A stretch of DNA of 62,662 nucleotides from Gemmatimonadota bacterium (GTDB lineage: Bacteria > Gemmatimonadota > Gemmatimonadetes > Gemmatimonadales > GWC2-71-9): assembly GCA_003220935.1 (NCBI GenBank), contig QHTT01000094.1, forward strand, positions 1 to 62,662, in the 5' to 3' direction. The notes beneath the pieces are model-generated. The model was not told where the DNA came from. It saw only the letters and a list, made by a program, of their open reading frames with translations, and searched no databases. The position numbers were made by a program, and so were the translations under genes. Of the stretch, positions 32,931 through 41,993 are shown piece by piece. The stretch's first letter is position 1. Each line of letters begins with the position of its first letter.

Positions 32931-34442
32931 TCAGCCCCGCAGTTCGCGCACGAGCGCCCACAGCGCCCGCACGCGCGGGCGGTGAGCGAAGTACAGCACT
33001 GCTCCGTAGGCCCCGACGCCTGCGAAGACGTGCATACCGAGGCGCAGGCTTGCCGGCAAGCCGGCGGGCGTGGCCCAGCGCATGGCCAGTACGGTTGCCG
33101 CCATCACCAGCGTGGCTCCCACGGCGGGCCCCAGCGCCTTCAGGTACGTCGCCAGCGACAGTCCGGTCACACGCAGCCCGGCGACGAGGAACAACGGCAG
33201 CACGCAGGTGGGATGGCCGACCACCCAGGCGGCCGCTACCCCGGCGGTGCCCCAGTGAGCCCCGATGTAGAAGAGCCCAGGAAGGATCAGCGTGGCGAGG
33301 ACCGTCAGCTGCATGTTCCACTTGGCGTGCCCGGTGGCGACGATCACTTGCGGGAGCAGCGTACTCAGCGACCGGAGCGCTGCCGAGAGCGCGAGCAGCC
33401 GGAGTGGCAGGATGGCGGGCCGCCAGTGCTCCCCGAGCGCCAGCAGCACGAACTCGTCGGCGATCAGCGCGATCCCGACCGCCGCCGGAAACGTGACGAG
33501 CGCGAGCCCCTCGGTGAGGTTCCGGAGGTAACGCTGCAGCGCCGGCGGGTCGTGCTGCACGGCGGAAAAGACAGCCGGCGTCACGCTCGCGACCAGTGCG
33601 CTCACGCGGTCGACCGGGATGCTCGAGATGGTCCACCCTAGGGTGTACGCGCCGAGCGCGGCTTTCCCGAGCACGCGGCCCACGACTGCGAAGTCGGCGT
33701 TGCTGTAGAAGTACCATGCGATGCGCGCCACGACGACCTGCCAGCCGAAGCTCACCGCGGCCGCGATGCTGGCGAAGCGGCGGGGCCAGGCGAGGCGATG
33801 CGACCGCCAGGCGTTGATCAGGACGGTGCTCGTGAGACGGCCGGCGAGCGGCCCCAGCACCAAAGCCCAATACCTCAGGCCCACCGCTGCGAACGCGAGC
33901 GTCGCGCCGGCGGCCACGAGCGCTTCGGCGCCGTCCGCCCAGGCCAGCCTCCGGAAATCCAGGTCGCGCGTCAGCAGGGCCCGCGGCACGATCTGCAACG
34001 CTGTCATCAGGAACGTGATGCTGGACGCTAGGATAATCCACCGGACCGCGGCCTCACCGAAGAATACGGCGACGGGCCACGCCAGCACTGCGGAGAGAGC
34101 CACGAACGCCCATCCCAGCAGCAGCGCCAACCCGTTGAGGCGGGAGATCTGGTCCGCGGTGAGATCGCGGCGCTGAATGATGGCGGAGCCCAGGCCGAAC
34201 TCGTTCACGAGCTGCATGAAGCCGAGATAGATCATCGCCATGCCGACGACGCCATAGTCGGTCGGCGCCAGCAGCCGCGCGACGATGAGTGTCGACGCCC
34301 ACCCGAGCAGCTGTGTGGCCCAGCGCGTCGCCCCCGTCCACGCGATGCCCCGGATCAGCGAGCGGTCCAGTTCGCGTGCCGGGGGCGACGCGGGCTGGTC
34401 CGCGCGTTGCTCGAGCACGGCCGAGCTAACGGGTGAGGGCAT
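32931..34442 (-). CDS. Polysaccharide flippase (Wzx/MATE-like, lipopolysaccharide biosynthesis family)
   Basis: The 503-residue protein has about 14 hydrophobic helices and the family signature ARLLAPTDYGVVGMAMIYLGFMQLVNEFGLGSAIIQRRDL, with LGKAALGAYTLGWTISSIP and VDRVSALVASVTPAVFSA. It would flip lipid-linked repeat units to the periplasm. It is closely related to the N-terminal half of the fusion protein encoded upstream in the same operon. Its start overlaps the upstream gene by 17 bases. Confidence 0.9.
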   Translation of the reverse strand: MPSPVSSAVLEQRADQPASPPARELDRSLIRGIAWTGATRWATQLLGWASTLIVARLLAPTDYGVVGMAMIYLGFMQLVNEFGLGSAIIQRRDLTADQISRLNGLALLLGWAFVALSAVLAWPVAVFFGEAAVRWIILASSITFLMTALQIVPRALLTRDLDFRRLAWADGAEALVAAGATLAFAAVGLRYWALVLGPLAGRLTSTVLINAWRSHRLAWPRRFASIAAAVSFGWQVVVARIAWYFYSNADFAVVGRVLGKAALGAYTLGWTISSIPVDRVSALVASVTPAVFSAVQHDPPALQRYLRNLTEGLALVTFPAAVGIALIADEFVLLALGEHWRPAILPLRLLALSAALRSLSTLLPQVIVATGHAKWNMQLTVLATLILPGLFYIGAHWGTAGVAAAWVVGHPTCVLPLFLVAGLRVTGLSLATYLKALGPAVGATLVMAATVLAMRWATPAGLPASLRLGMHVFAGVGAYGAVLYFAHRPRVRALWALVRELRG

Positions 34443-36261
34443 CGGTGGCGAGCCGGCGTTCGCCTGTCGCGTCCTGCGTTGGCGGAGGGCTTGCCGGAGC
34501 AGTCCCTGGCGCGACCCAGCGGCCGCCAGAACGCTCCCAGTAGGTGTAATACAAGCTCGCGTGCTGGATCACGTAGCCATAGTCGCGCAGCCCCGTGCGA
34601 TAAATCCATCCGGCCACGCGCAGCACGGACTTACTCAGCAGGTCTCGCGGGAATCGTTGGGCCGCGAGCATCTCGCCGGCGCGGCGCAGCAGTGCCTGCT
34701 TGCGCGGTCCGTGCCACGCTTTCATTCGCGCGGCCTGCCACTGGTAGTGCAGCCCCGGGGGGATCGGGAGCGGGCAGGGGACGTGACCGGGATACGATTG
34801 CCAAGGCACCGAGGTCACCGCCGCCGGGAAGAGGTCAAGCCACTTGACGTAGAACTGGTGGTAGACACACAGGTCGATCGGCACGGCGAGTATGGACTGC
34901 AGGAAGTCGCTGTCGAAGAAGGGCAGTGTGAACTCGAGCCGGTGGAGATCGATGTTTTCGAAATGGCCCGCCAGGTGGCGTCGCTGGTCGTTGAGCAGCA
35001 AGAACAGGTGGAGGCTGCGCCCCGGATCCGCGCAGCGGAGGTCGTCGAGCTCCTCCCGAATTCCCCGTCTCGGGATGTCAGCCACGGCGTCGGCGACCGC
35101 TGGTCGCAGCAGTTTGCGCAGCACGGCGGCCTTCTGCCGCTCTAGGAACGCCGCGATCGCGCCGTCCGGGTCGCCGGCGCGCAGCTGGTCGACCATGCCG
35201 CGGGTCAGATAGACGTATCCCACCCCGACGCTCCCACCTTCGCCGGACCACACGACGCGCGGGTGCTCCGGCGGAGGTGCTAAGCAGTGCTCCGGCGTGT
35301 TCAGGGCGTCCGCCAACAGCGCCGAGAAGCGCAGCTCGACATCGGGCCGCATGGTTCCCTGGTGGTGCCGGGCGCCGAGCGCGGCTGCACACGCGGCGCC
35401 CAGGATCCGGTCCTGGGTACCGGGAAGCGCGAAATTGAAGGCATGGACCTCGGCGCCTTGGGCACGGAGCGCTGCGACGACGCAGCGCGAATCGAGTCCG
35501 CCGCTCAGGAATGCGGTCGTGGTCCGGTCCCCGCGCCGCCGACAGGCGACGGCCGCCGTGAACCGATCATAGGCCTCTTGGAGCAGCTCCTGCTGCGGGC
35601 GCCTGGCCGGCGGGATGTCGTCCCAGCGCCAGTACTGGGAACGTGCCACGCCCGCCCCCGAGACTTGCACGACCTCGGCGGCGCGCAACGCGCGTACGCC
35701 CTGGTAGGGGGTGCGGTCGCCTAACGGGAATCCGAAACAGGCCGCTTCGGTAACGGCGCGCAGGTCCATTTGCTTGGGAACCTCGGCGAGCGCCTCGAGC
35801 ACTCGCATGGCCGTGGCGAAGATCACATGATCTTCGCCGATCCAGTAGTACAACGGCCGGACACCGAGCTTGTCCGTGACGAGCGTGAGGCGACCCGCGT
35901 CCGGGTGGTAGTGCACGGCGCAGAACACGCCGCGTGCTCCGGCAAGCGAGCTGCAGTCTGATCGGTCCCAGCTGTCGTGCAGCAACGCGAGGTCCGCGCT
36001 GCGCCCTCGTGCCACGCGGGGATCTCCAGTCGCGAGCAACGGCTCTCCGGCGAGCAATGACACCGAGCCGCCGGGACGCACCAAGAAGGCGGGTTCTCCA
36101 TAGGCGCCGATGTCGACCTTGGCGAGGAACACCCGAGCGTCGCGAAATTCGCTCACGGTGTCGCGGATATCCCGCGACAGCGTGCGGCGCAGCGCGTCGC
36201 ACGTCGAGTCGCCGACACGCGCACCGCCGTGTCGGCAGAAGAGTCCCGCAAAGATGGTCAT
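34426..36261 (-). CDS. Asparagine synthase-like protein lacking the glutaminase cysteine
   Basis: The 611-residue protein keeps the two-domain asparagine synthase layout but begins MTIFAGLFC, so the catalytic Cys2 is absent. The N-terminal domain keeps TDKLGVRPLYYW. The synthase PP-loop reads FLSGGLDSR, with Arg in place of the final Ser. It cannot hydrolyse glutamine in the usual way, and may use free ammonia, another amine, or act as an amide ligase. The ATGA overlap with a complete asparagine synthase suggests they work as a pair. Confidence 0.8.
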   Translation of the reverse strand: MTIFAGLFCRHGGARVGDSTCDALRRTLSRDIRDTVSEFRDARVFLAKVDIGAYGEPAFLVRPGGSVSLLAGEPLLATGDPRVARGRSADLALLHDSWDRSDCSSLAGARGVFCAVHYHPDAGRLTLVTDKLGVRPLYYWIGEDHVIFATAMRVLEALAEVPKQMDLRAVTEAACFGFPLGDRTPYQGVRALRAAEVVQVSGAGVARSQYWRWDDIPPARRPQQELLQEAYDRFTAAVACRRRGDRTTTAFLSGGLDSRCVVAALRAQGAEVHAFNFALPGTQDRILGAACAAALGARHHQGTMRPDVELRFSALLADALNTPEHCLAPPPEHPRVVWSGEGGSVGVGYVYLTRGMVDQLRAGDPDGAIAAFLERQKAAVLRKLLRPAVADAVADIPRRGIREELDDLRCADPGRSLHLFLLLNDQRRHLAGHFENIDLHRLEFTLPFFDSDFLQSILAVPIDLCVYHQFYVKWLDLFPAAVTSVPWQSYPGHVPCPLPIPPGLHYQWQAARMKAWHGPRKQALLRRAGEMLAAQRFPRDLLSKSVLRVAGWIYRTGLRDYGYVIQHASLYYTYWERSGGRWVAPGTAPASPPPTQDATGERRLATDALTR

Positions 36262-38216
36262 GCGACGCCCCGAGGCGAGGCCGGGGCGGAGATCGTCGCG
36301 ACGCCTTCATACCGCGGCACCGCGGGGCCCTCCACGTACAGGCGGTGCCACGTCGAGAAGCAGAGCAGCGCCCACAGAATCCCCTCACGGTTGTGGCGGC
36401 GGGCGCAATGCTCGTCGATGAGGCGAGCGACCGCCCCGGGATCGAAGTAGCCGAGGCGCGTGATGCGGCTCGCTGAGAGCTCGTCCTGCAGCATGGGCCG
36501 GAGCTCGTCGCGCAGCCATGCCGCGGTGGGGCCGACGAAGCCGCGTTTGGGCGCGGTGAGGTGAGCGGCAGGCAGCCGTCCGGCGAGCGCGCGCTTCAGC
36601 AGATGCTTCAGCTTCCAGCCGCCCAGTTTGAGCCGGGCCGGGAGCGGGAAGACCCGCTCTGCGAGAATGTGATCGACGAGCGGCACGCGCAGCTCGAGCG
36701 AGTGCGCCATCGAGAGACGGTCGGAGAGCGCGAGGATGTCGTCGGCGAGGTAGACCTTGTAATCGAGATAGAGCGCCGCGGCGAGACCGCGGGGCGCGCC
36801 AGCATCCCGGTGCAAGCGGCGCAGCCGCTCGCCCGCCGCGCCTCCGGGGAGAAGCACGCGCAGATCGGCCGAGTACAGCTGCGCCCGCTCGCGATCATCG
36901 CACTTGCCGAGCAGGCCGAGGTAGCGGTCCGGCATCGTCGCCGTGTCCCGCGCGGCGCGCAGGAAGCGTTTCAAACGGTACATACCGAGCCCGCGGCCGG
37001 GATCGGGGAGGAACGAGCTGAGGCTCGCCGCCGCGCCGCGCAGCGCGCGGGGCAAACGGCCAAACTGCTCCATGGCGAGCAGGCCGAGGTGCCGCCAGTA
37101 GCCGGCGAACAGCTCGTCGCCCCCGATGCCGGTGAGCGCGACCTTGTAGGAGCTGCCGACGGCCTGGGACAAGGCCCACGTGGGCACTGCTGAGTCGTCG
37201 GCATGCGGCTCGTCCAGGGCGCGCACGATCGGCTCGAAGCTCTCGCGCAGGTTGGGGCGGATGTCCACGATCGTCAGGCGGGCGTCGTAGCGCCGCGCCA
37301 GCTGCCGGGCGAGCTCCGTTTCGTCGGTGTCGGCCGCTCCCGATCCGAAGTAGCGCGCGGTGAAGGCGTGCGGCGGCCCCTCCCCGGCGACCGCCATGCT
37401 CGCCACCACCGCCGACGAGTCGAGGCCGCCCGACAGGAACGCCGCCACGGGCACGTCGCTCACGAGGTGGGCCGCGACCGAATCGTCGAGCCACTCCACC
37501 AGGCGGTCGGCGATGTCCGGTGGCGCCGGTGTCTCGTGCCGGGGGAGGTCCCAGTAGGGATGTACCATGACCGCGCCGGTCTCGCGCCACAACAGCCAGT
37601 GTCCCGGCTCGAGCTTGCGCACGTCGTGAAACGGCGTCGCCGGTGCCGGGATGTAGCCGAGCTGGACGTAGGCGTCGAGGGCGTCCCAGTCGAGCTCGCG
37701 CGCAGTGAGTCCGGCCGCGACGAGCGCCTTCAGCTCCGAAGCGAAGGCGATGCCCCAGGGAGCCACGACGTAGTACAGCGGCTTGATGCCGAAGCGGTCA
37801 CGCGCCAGGAACAGGGACCGCGCGGCGCCGTCCCAGATCGCGAACGCGAACATCCCGCGCAGTCGCTCGACCGCGTGCGGCCCGTGCTCCTCGTACAAGT
37901 GCACGATCGTTTCGGTGTCGCTGTGAGTGCGGAACCGGTGGCGCCGGCGCACCAGCTCGCGGCGCAGCTCCCGATAGTTGTAAATCTCCCCGTTGAAGAC
38001 GATCACCTGGGATCCATCTTCGTTCGTCATCGGCTGCCGTCCCCCGGCTAGGTCGATGATGCTGAGACGGCGCATCCCGAGGCCGACCGGACCGCTGACG
38101 AGCGTGCCCTCGTCATCCGGACCGCGATGACGGATCGCGTCGCACATCGTGCGCAGCGCCGCCGGATCGACGGGCCGCTCGGCGTCCCGATGGACGATGC
38201 CTACGATGCCGCACAT
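36258..38216 (-). CDS. asnB: Asparagine synthase (glutamine-hydrolysing) family amidotransferase
   Basis: The 652-residue protein starts MCGIVGIVHRD with catalytic Cys2, and has RHRGPDDEG, RLSIIDLAGGRQPM, NGEIYNYRELR, ARDRFGIKPLYY and the PP-loop FLSGGLDSS. A GIGGDELFAGY segment and the MAHSLELRVPLVDH block follow. It is a complete enzyme; the acceptor is likely a sugar acid of the EPS rather than aspartate. It overlaps the fusion gene upstream by 16 bases and the Cys-less paralogue downstream by 4. Confidence 0.88.
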   Translation of the reverse strand: MCGIVGIVHRDAERPVDPAALRTMCDAIRHRGPDDEGTLVSGPVGLGMRRLSIIDLAGGRQPMTNEDGSQVIVFNGEIYNYRELRRELVRRRHRFRTHSDTETIVHLYEEHGPHAVERLRGMFAFAIWDGAARSLFLARDRFGIKPLYYVVAPWGIAFASELKALVAAGLTARELDWDALDAYVQLGYIPAPATPFHDVRKLEPGHWLLWRETGAVMVHPYWDLPRHETPAPPDIADRLVEWLDDSVAAHLVSDVPVAAFLSGGLDSSAVVASMAVAGEGPPHAFTARYFGSGAADTDETELARQLARRYDARLTIVDIRPNLRESFEPIVRALDEPHADDSAVPTWALSQAVGSSYKVALTGIGGDELFAGYWRHLGLLAMEQFGRLPRALRGAAASLSSFLPDPGRGLGMYRLKRFLRAARDTATMPDRYLGLLGKCDDRERAQLYSADLRVLLPGGAAGERLRRLHRDAGAPRGLAAALYLDYKVYLADDILALSDRLSMAHSLELRVPLVDHILAERVFPLPARLKLGGWKLKHLLKRALAGRLPAAHLTAPKRGFVGPTAAWLRDELRPMLQDELSASRITRLGYFDPGAVARLIDEHCARRHNREGILWALLCFSTWHRLYVEGPAVPRYEGVATISAPASPRGVA

Positions 38217-41122
38217 ACGACCGCAGGCTCCTCCACGGGGCGCGGGGGCACCCCGGTGATCGCCTCGAGCGCGACGAATAGCCGGTTTGCCTGCTCCCGA
38301 CGACTGTAGCGGGGATCCGTCGCGAGGCGCTCGGGCCACTCGCCCCGGAGGTGCTGCAGGTAGCGCAGGTGGAGCAACCCCGCGATCGTGTCGATCGCGT
38401 CGGGCGCCACGACATCGGCGGTCGAGCCTCGCAGCAGCTGCTCCGTGGCGCTGCCGTCGTCGGCGAGCGCCAGCAGCCAGGCGTCGAACTGCATGTAGTC
38501 GAAGATCTTCGCCGGGATGGCCATGTCCGAGTCCTGCGGCAGGATCACGAGCATCGTGGCGCGGGACAGGAATTCCAGCGCCCGCGCCCGCGGACCGGGC
38601 GGGTACGTGCGAACGAACTCCGCGATTCCTTCCTCGGCCGCGATCTGCTCGATCGGCACGCCGTCGAACGCTCGCACGTGTCCCATGAATTCAAGTCCGA
38701 AGTCGCGCACCGAGAGTCCGCGCTCGGTGACGAGCTGCGCGGCCGCGCGAAACAGCGGGCGCGGATCGCGGTCGAGATAAATGGACCCGGCATACGCGAT
38801 GACAAAGCGCCGCCCATGTTGTGAGGGTGGCACGTCCTCCTCGTCGCAGCCGTTCGGCACCGCGATCATCCGGCTCGCGGCCGCTCGGTACACACCGCGC
38901 ATCACGCTGCGTAGCGGGTCGGTGTTGGTAACGATCAGCGACGCCTGCTCGACACAGCGCCGCTCGTAGCGCGCCGCCAGCGCGAACCACACTTGGCTGG
39001 CGATCGCCTCCGGCAGACGCTGCACGAGGCTCCACGGGTCCCGCAGGTCAACGATCAAGGGGAGCCTCCTGCGGCGAGCCACCAGCCGTGCGGCCTCGTG
39101 CGCCATATGCGGTGGGCCGCAGGAGATGACCGCCCGGTGCACCCCAGCTTCGATCACCTGCATGGCGCGACGCGCTGCCGCGCGGGCCCACCGCCAGGTC
39201 CGGGCATACTCGAGCGAGGCGAAGTAGCCGCGTGCGAAGTCCCGCGGCCCCCGCGGCCGCCACCGCATCGCATCCCGCGCCAGCGACTCAGGGTGCGGTC
39301 GCGCCGCGCGCGCCAGGGCGTCGGGCGGGCCGGTCCAGCCCCTGAGGCGGCGCGCCGGATCTAGCACCCGCCAGATCAGCTCCACCACCCGCTCTACCCA
39401 CACGTGCCGCGCGGGGATCCCGTAGATGCGGACTCCGGCCGGGAGATCTTCCGTGCGGCTGGGGTCGGTGCGGGCGAGGCAGGCCGGGTCGAGCGTGATC
39501 ACGTCCAATCCCCAGCCACGCTCCGCGGCGTACCGCGCCAGCTTCTGCCAGCGGAGCGCACCCACTGCCGCGTCGGGCGGGAAGTGGTAGCTGATGAGGA
39601 GCAGTCGAGGGCGCCCGTCCGACGCCGCGGTCGCGTAGGCCGGCGACGGCTTCGCATGCCGGACACGGGTGAGCTCGATCACGCGGGCCGCGACCTCCTG
39701 CATGCGGGCCTGGTGGGCGAGCAGCAGCACGGCGACGTAGGCAACCCCTCCCGCGAGCACTACCACGCCCAAGTGGAGCCAAGGAGACCACGCCTGTGGC
39801 AGGATGACCCGCAGCGCCAGGACGGTGACGGCGATGCCCGCGGCGGCGCTCGCTGCGGGCCACAGCGCGCGGAAGTAATCCCGGGCGCGCAGGCCGAGGA
39901 TGCGCAAGGTCGCGCGCACGAAGCAGGGGATCGTGACGAGCGGATACCCGATCACCCACCCGAGCGCAACGCCGGTCGTGCCCCAATGGGCGCCGGCGTA
40001 GAGCGCTGTCGGGAGCCACACCGCCATCAAGAGATTGAACCGCATGTTGAGGCGCGCATGCCCGGTGGCGACGAGCATCTGCGGAAACAGGTTGAAGATC
40101 GCCCGAAAGCCGCCGAACAGGCCGAGCAGGCGCAGCGGGACGATGGCTGGGCGCCACTGCTCCCCCAGCACCGTGAGCACGAACAGGTCGGCGACCAACG
40201 CCAGCCCGACGGAGATGGGGAAGGTGATGAGGGCCAGGCCTTCCGTCAGCCCGAGGAGATAGCGTCGCAACGTCTTGTGGTCGTCCTGGGCCGCGGCGAA
40301 CACCGCAGGGGTGACCTGTCCGATCATCGCGCTGATGCGATCGACCGGAATGCTCGCGATGTCCGAGCCCTTTGTGTAGGCACCGAGGGCTGCCTTGCCC
40401 AGCAGCCGCCCGACGATCGTCAAGTCGGCGTGGTTGTACACGTACCAGCAGAGCTGCGAGACGACGACGTACCACCCGAGGTTGACTGCGCCGGCGACCG
40501 ACCTGAGGTCCCGGGGCCAGGCGAGCCGGTGCGGCCGCAGCAAGCACAACACGCCCATGACCGCGAACCCGCTCACCACCGCGCCCCACGCGAGGGCCCA
40601 GTACCGCAGACCGAGAAAGGCGCCAACCAGCGTGGTCGAGCTCCACAGCACCGCTTCGCCAGCGTCGATCCACGCGAGCCGACGGAATTCCAGATCGCGA
40701 GCGAGCAGCGAGCGGGGCACCACCTGTACCCCGCGCATCACGAACGTCGGGCTCAGTGCGATGATGATCCCGCGGACGGTCCGCTCGCCGAAGAACGACG
40801 CGATGGGCCCGGCCAACCCCACCGACAGCACGAAAAGGGCGACGCTGGCGAGCACGGTGAGGCCGCCGAGCTGTGCGATCTGCTCCTCGGTCAAGTCGCG
40901 GCGCTGGACGATGGCCAGGCTCAGCCCCAGCTCGTTCACGAGCTGCACGCAGCCCGCGTACACCATGGCCATCGCGAACAGACCGTAGTCGGTGGGAGTG
41001 ATCAGACGCGCCACCATCAGCGTGGCGGCCCAGCTCACGAGCTGCGTGAACCAGCGGATCCCCCCCCGCCAGGCGATGCCCTGGGCGAGGGAGCGGTCGA
41101 GGTTGGGCGTGGATTCGCTCAT
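38201..41122 (-). CDS. Wzx-type flippase fused to a glycosyltransferase
   Basis: One uninterrupted 973-residue frame joins two proteins. Residues 1-480 are a flippase (ARLITPTDYGLFAMAMVYAGCVQLVNELG, LGKAALGAYTKGSDIASIPVDRI). After a short linker, residues 495-970 are a GT4-like glycosyltransferase (LLLISYHFPPDAAVGALRWQ, ISCGPPHMAHEAARL, LIVDLRDPW, FVIAYAGSIY, MAIPAKIFDYMQF). Flipping and extension are normally separate polypeptides. ATG 41122 has no Shine-Dalgarno and lies 4 nt from the predicted sigma-54 start. It leads a four-gene operon. Confidence 0.88.
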   Translation of the reverse strand: MSESTPNLDRSLAQGIAWRGGIRWFTQLVSWAATLMVARLITPTDYGLFAMAMVYAGCVQLVNELGLSLAIVQRRDLTEEQIAQLGGLTVLASVALFVLSVGLAGPIASFFGERTVRGIIIALSPTFVMRGVQVVPRSLLARDLEFRRLAWIDAGEAVLWSSTTLVGAFLGLRYWALAWGAVVSGFAVMGVLCLLRPHRLAWPRDLRSVAGAVNLGWYVVVSQLCWYVYNHADLTIVGRLLGKAALGAYTKGSDIASIPVDRISAMIGQVTPAVFAAAQDDHKTLRRYLLGLTEGLALITFPISVGLALVADLFVLTVLGEQWRPAIVPLRLLGLFGGFRAIFNLFPQMLVATGHARLNMRFNLLMAVWLPTALYAGAHWGTTGVALGWVIGYPLVTIPCFVRATLRILGLRARDYFRALWPAASAAAGIAVTVLALRVILPQAWSPWLHLGVVVLAGGVAYVAVLLLAHQARMQEVAARVIELTRVRHAKPSPAYATAASDGRPRLLLISYHFPPDAAVGALRWQKLARYAAERGWGLDVITLDPACLARTDPSRTEDLPAGVRIYGIPARHVWVERVVELIWRVLDPARRLRGWTGPPDALARAARPHPESLARDAMRWRPRGPRDFARGYFASLEYARTWRWARAAARRAMQVIEAGVHRAVISCGPPHMAHEAARLVARRRRLPLIVDLRDPWSLVQRLPEAIASQVWFALAARYERRCVEQASLIVTNTDPLRSVMRGVYRAAASRMIAVPNGCDEEDVPPSQHGRRFVIAYAGSIYLDRDPRPLFRAAAQLVTERGLSVRDFGLEFMGHVRAFDGVPIEQIAAEEGIAEFVRTYPPGPRARALEFLSRATMLVILPQDSDMAIPAKIFDYMQFDAWLLALADDGSATEQLLRGSTADVVAPDAIDTIAGLLHLRYLQHLRGEWPERLATDPRYSRREQANRLFVALEAITGVPPRPVEEPAVVCAAS

Positions 41123-41136
41123 CCGGGGTTGGGAGC

Positions 41137-41152
41137 AGCAAGAGCAGGGCCA
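41137..41152 (-). promoter_or_regulatory. Sigma-54 promoter of the flippase-fusion operon
   Basis: The minus strand reads TGGCCCTGCTCTTGCT, with two mismatches to TGGCACG-N4-TTGCW. The start near 41126 leaves about 4 nt before the ATG at 41122. Confidence 0.7.
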
Positions 41153-41192
41153 CGTCAATCGCACCCCTGCCACGGGGCGACTCTCCGCCTGG

Positions 41193-41210
41193 TGTTGCGG
41201 CGGCGCAACG
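41193..41210. promoter_or_regulatory. Shared palindrome, putative activator site
   Basis: The sequence TGTTGCG-GCGG-CGCAACG has one terminal mismatch. Its centre lies about 50 bp from the -24 element of the minus promoter and 60 bp from the weak plus promoter, so it could serve both. Confidence 0.65.
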
Positions 41211-41260
41211 CGCGACCCTTGTGGCTCCGTCCGGTCGCGTCACTGGTACGACCGAAGGGG

Positions 41261-41276
41261 CGGCACAGAACTTGTT
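41261..41276 (+). promoter_or_regulatory. Candidate sigma-54 promoter of the 41301 operon
   Basis: The sequence CGGCACAGAACTTGTT has a good -24 GGCAC and TTG, but GT instead of GC at -12. The start near 41287 would give a 14-nt leader containing the GAGGAG ribosome-binding site. Confidence 0.45.
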
Positions 41277-41300
41277 CCGAGACAAGGCTGAGGAGAACTC

Positions 41301-41993
41301 GTGATCCTGGAAGCGCTGGAGCAGTGGGTGGCGCGCCCCCTGAAACGGGCGGCGCAGACCGCATGGCAGCGGCAGCGCCTGCGCCGCGCGATGCGGCGCC
41401 TGTTGGCGCTCCCGATGGGGGTGGCGCCGGAGCGGCCGCTCCTCGCCGAGCTACGCGCCGCCTGGGGCAACGACCGGTGCGCGGCGGACCTCGACTTTCT
41501 TTCCGAGGTCGCGCGCTTGGCGGCGGTGACGCTGGGGCCGGTGCTCGAATGCGGCAGCGGCCTCACGACGCTGCTGCTGGGTGCGCTCGCGGGGCGCCGC
41601 GGCGTCGAGGTCTGGGCGCTCGAGCACGAGCCGGAATGGCGACGGCGCGTCGCCGCGGCGCTGCGCGATCATAAAGCGGGCCAGGTGTACCTGTGGTTCT
41701 CCCCGTTGAGCGACTACGGGGAATTCGTCTGGTACGCGGCGCCGCTCCCGCTGATGCCCGACGCGTTCCGGCTCGTCGTGTGTGACGGGCCCCCCGCTGG
41801 CACGCGCGGCGGGCGGGTCGGCTTGCTCTCGCTGATCGGCGACCGTCTGCCGGCGGGGGCCGTGATCCTGCTCGACGATGCGGCCGGCGACACGGAGCAG
41901 CACACGCTGCGCCGCTGGATGCGGGACGCGCCGCTCGTGGTCGCGCTGCGCCAGCTCCCGCACGGGACCTTGGCGGAGCTCACGCGATGCTGA
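41301..41993 (+). CDS. Class I SAM-dependent methyltransferase-like protein
   Basis: The 230-residue protein contains a Rossmann methyltransferase core: VLECGSGLTTLLLGALAG (motif I), VWALEHEPEWRRRVAAAL, then RLVVCDGPPAGTRGGRVGLL and AVILLDDAAG. The order resembles O-methyltransferases that act on sugars. The acceptor is unknown. GTG 41301 follows a strong GAGGAG. It leads a five-gene operon and overlaps the next gene by 7 bases. Confidence 0.78.
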   Translation: MILEALEQWVARPLKRAAQTAWQRQRLRRAMRRLLALPMGVAPERPLLAELRAAWGNDRCAADLDFLSEVARLAAVTLGPVLECGSGLTTLLLGALAGRRGVEVWALEHEPEWRRRVAAALRDHKAGQVYLWFSPLSDYGEFVWYAAPLPLMPDAFRLVVCDGPPAGTRGGRVGLLSLIGDRLPAGAVILLDDAAGDTEQHTLRRWMRDAPLVVALRQLPHGTLAELTRC

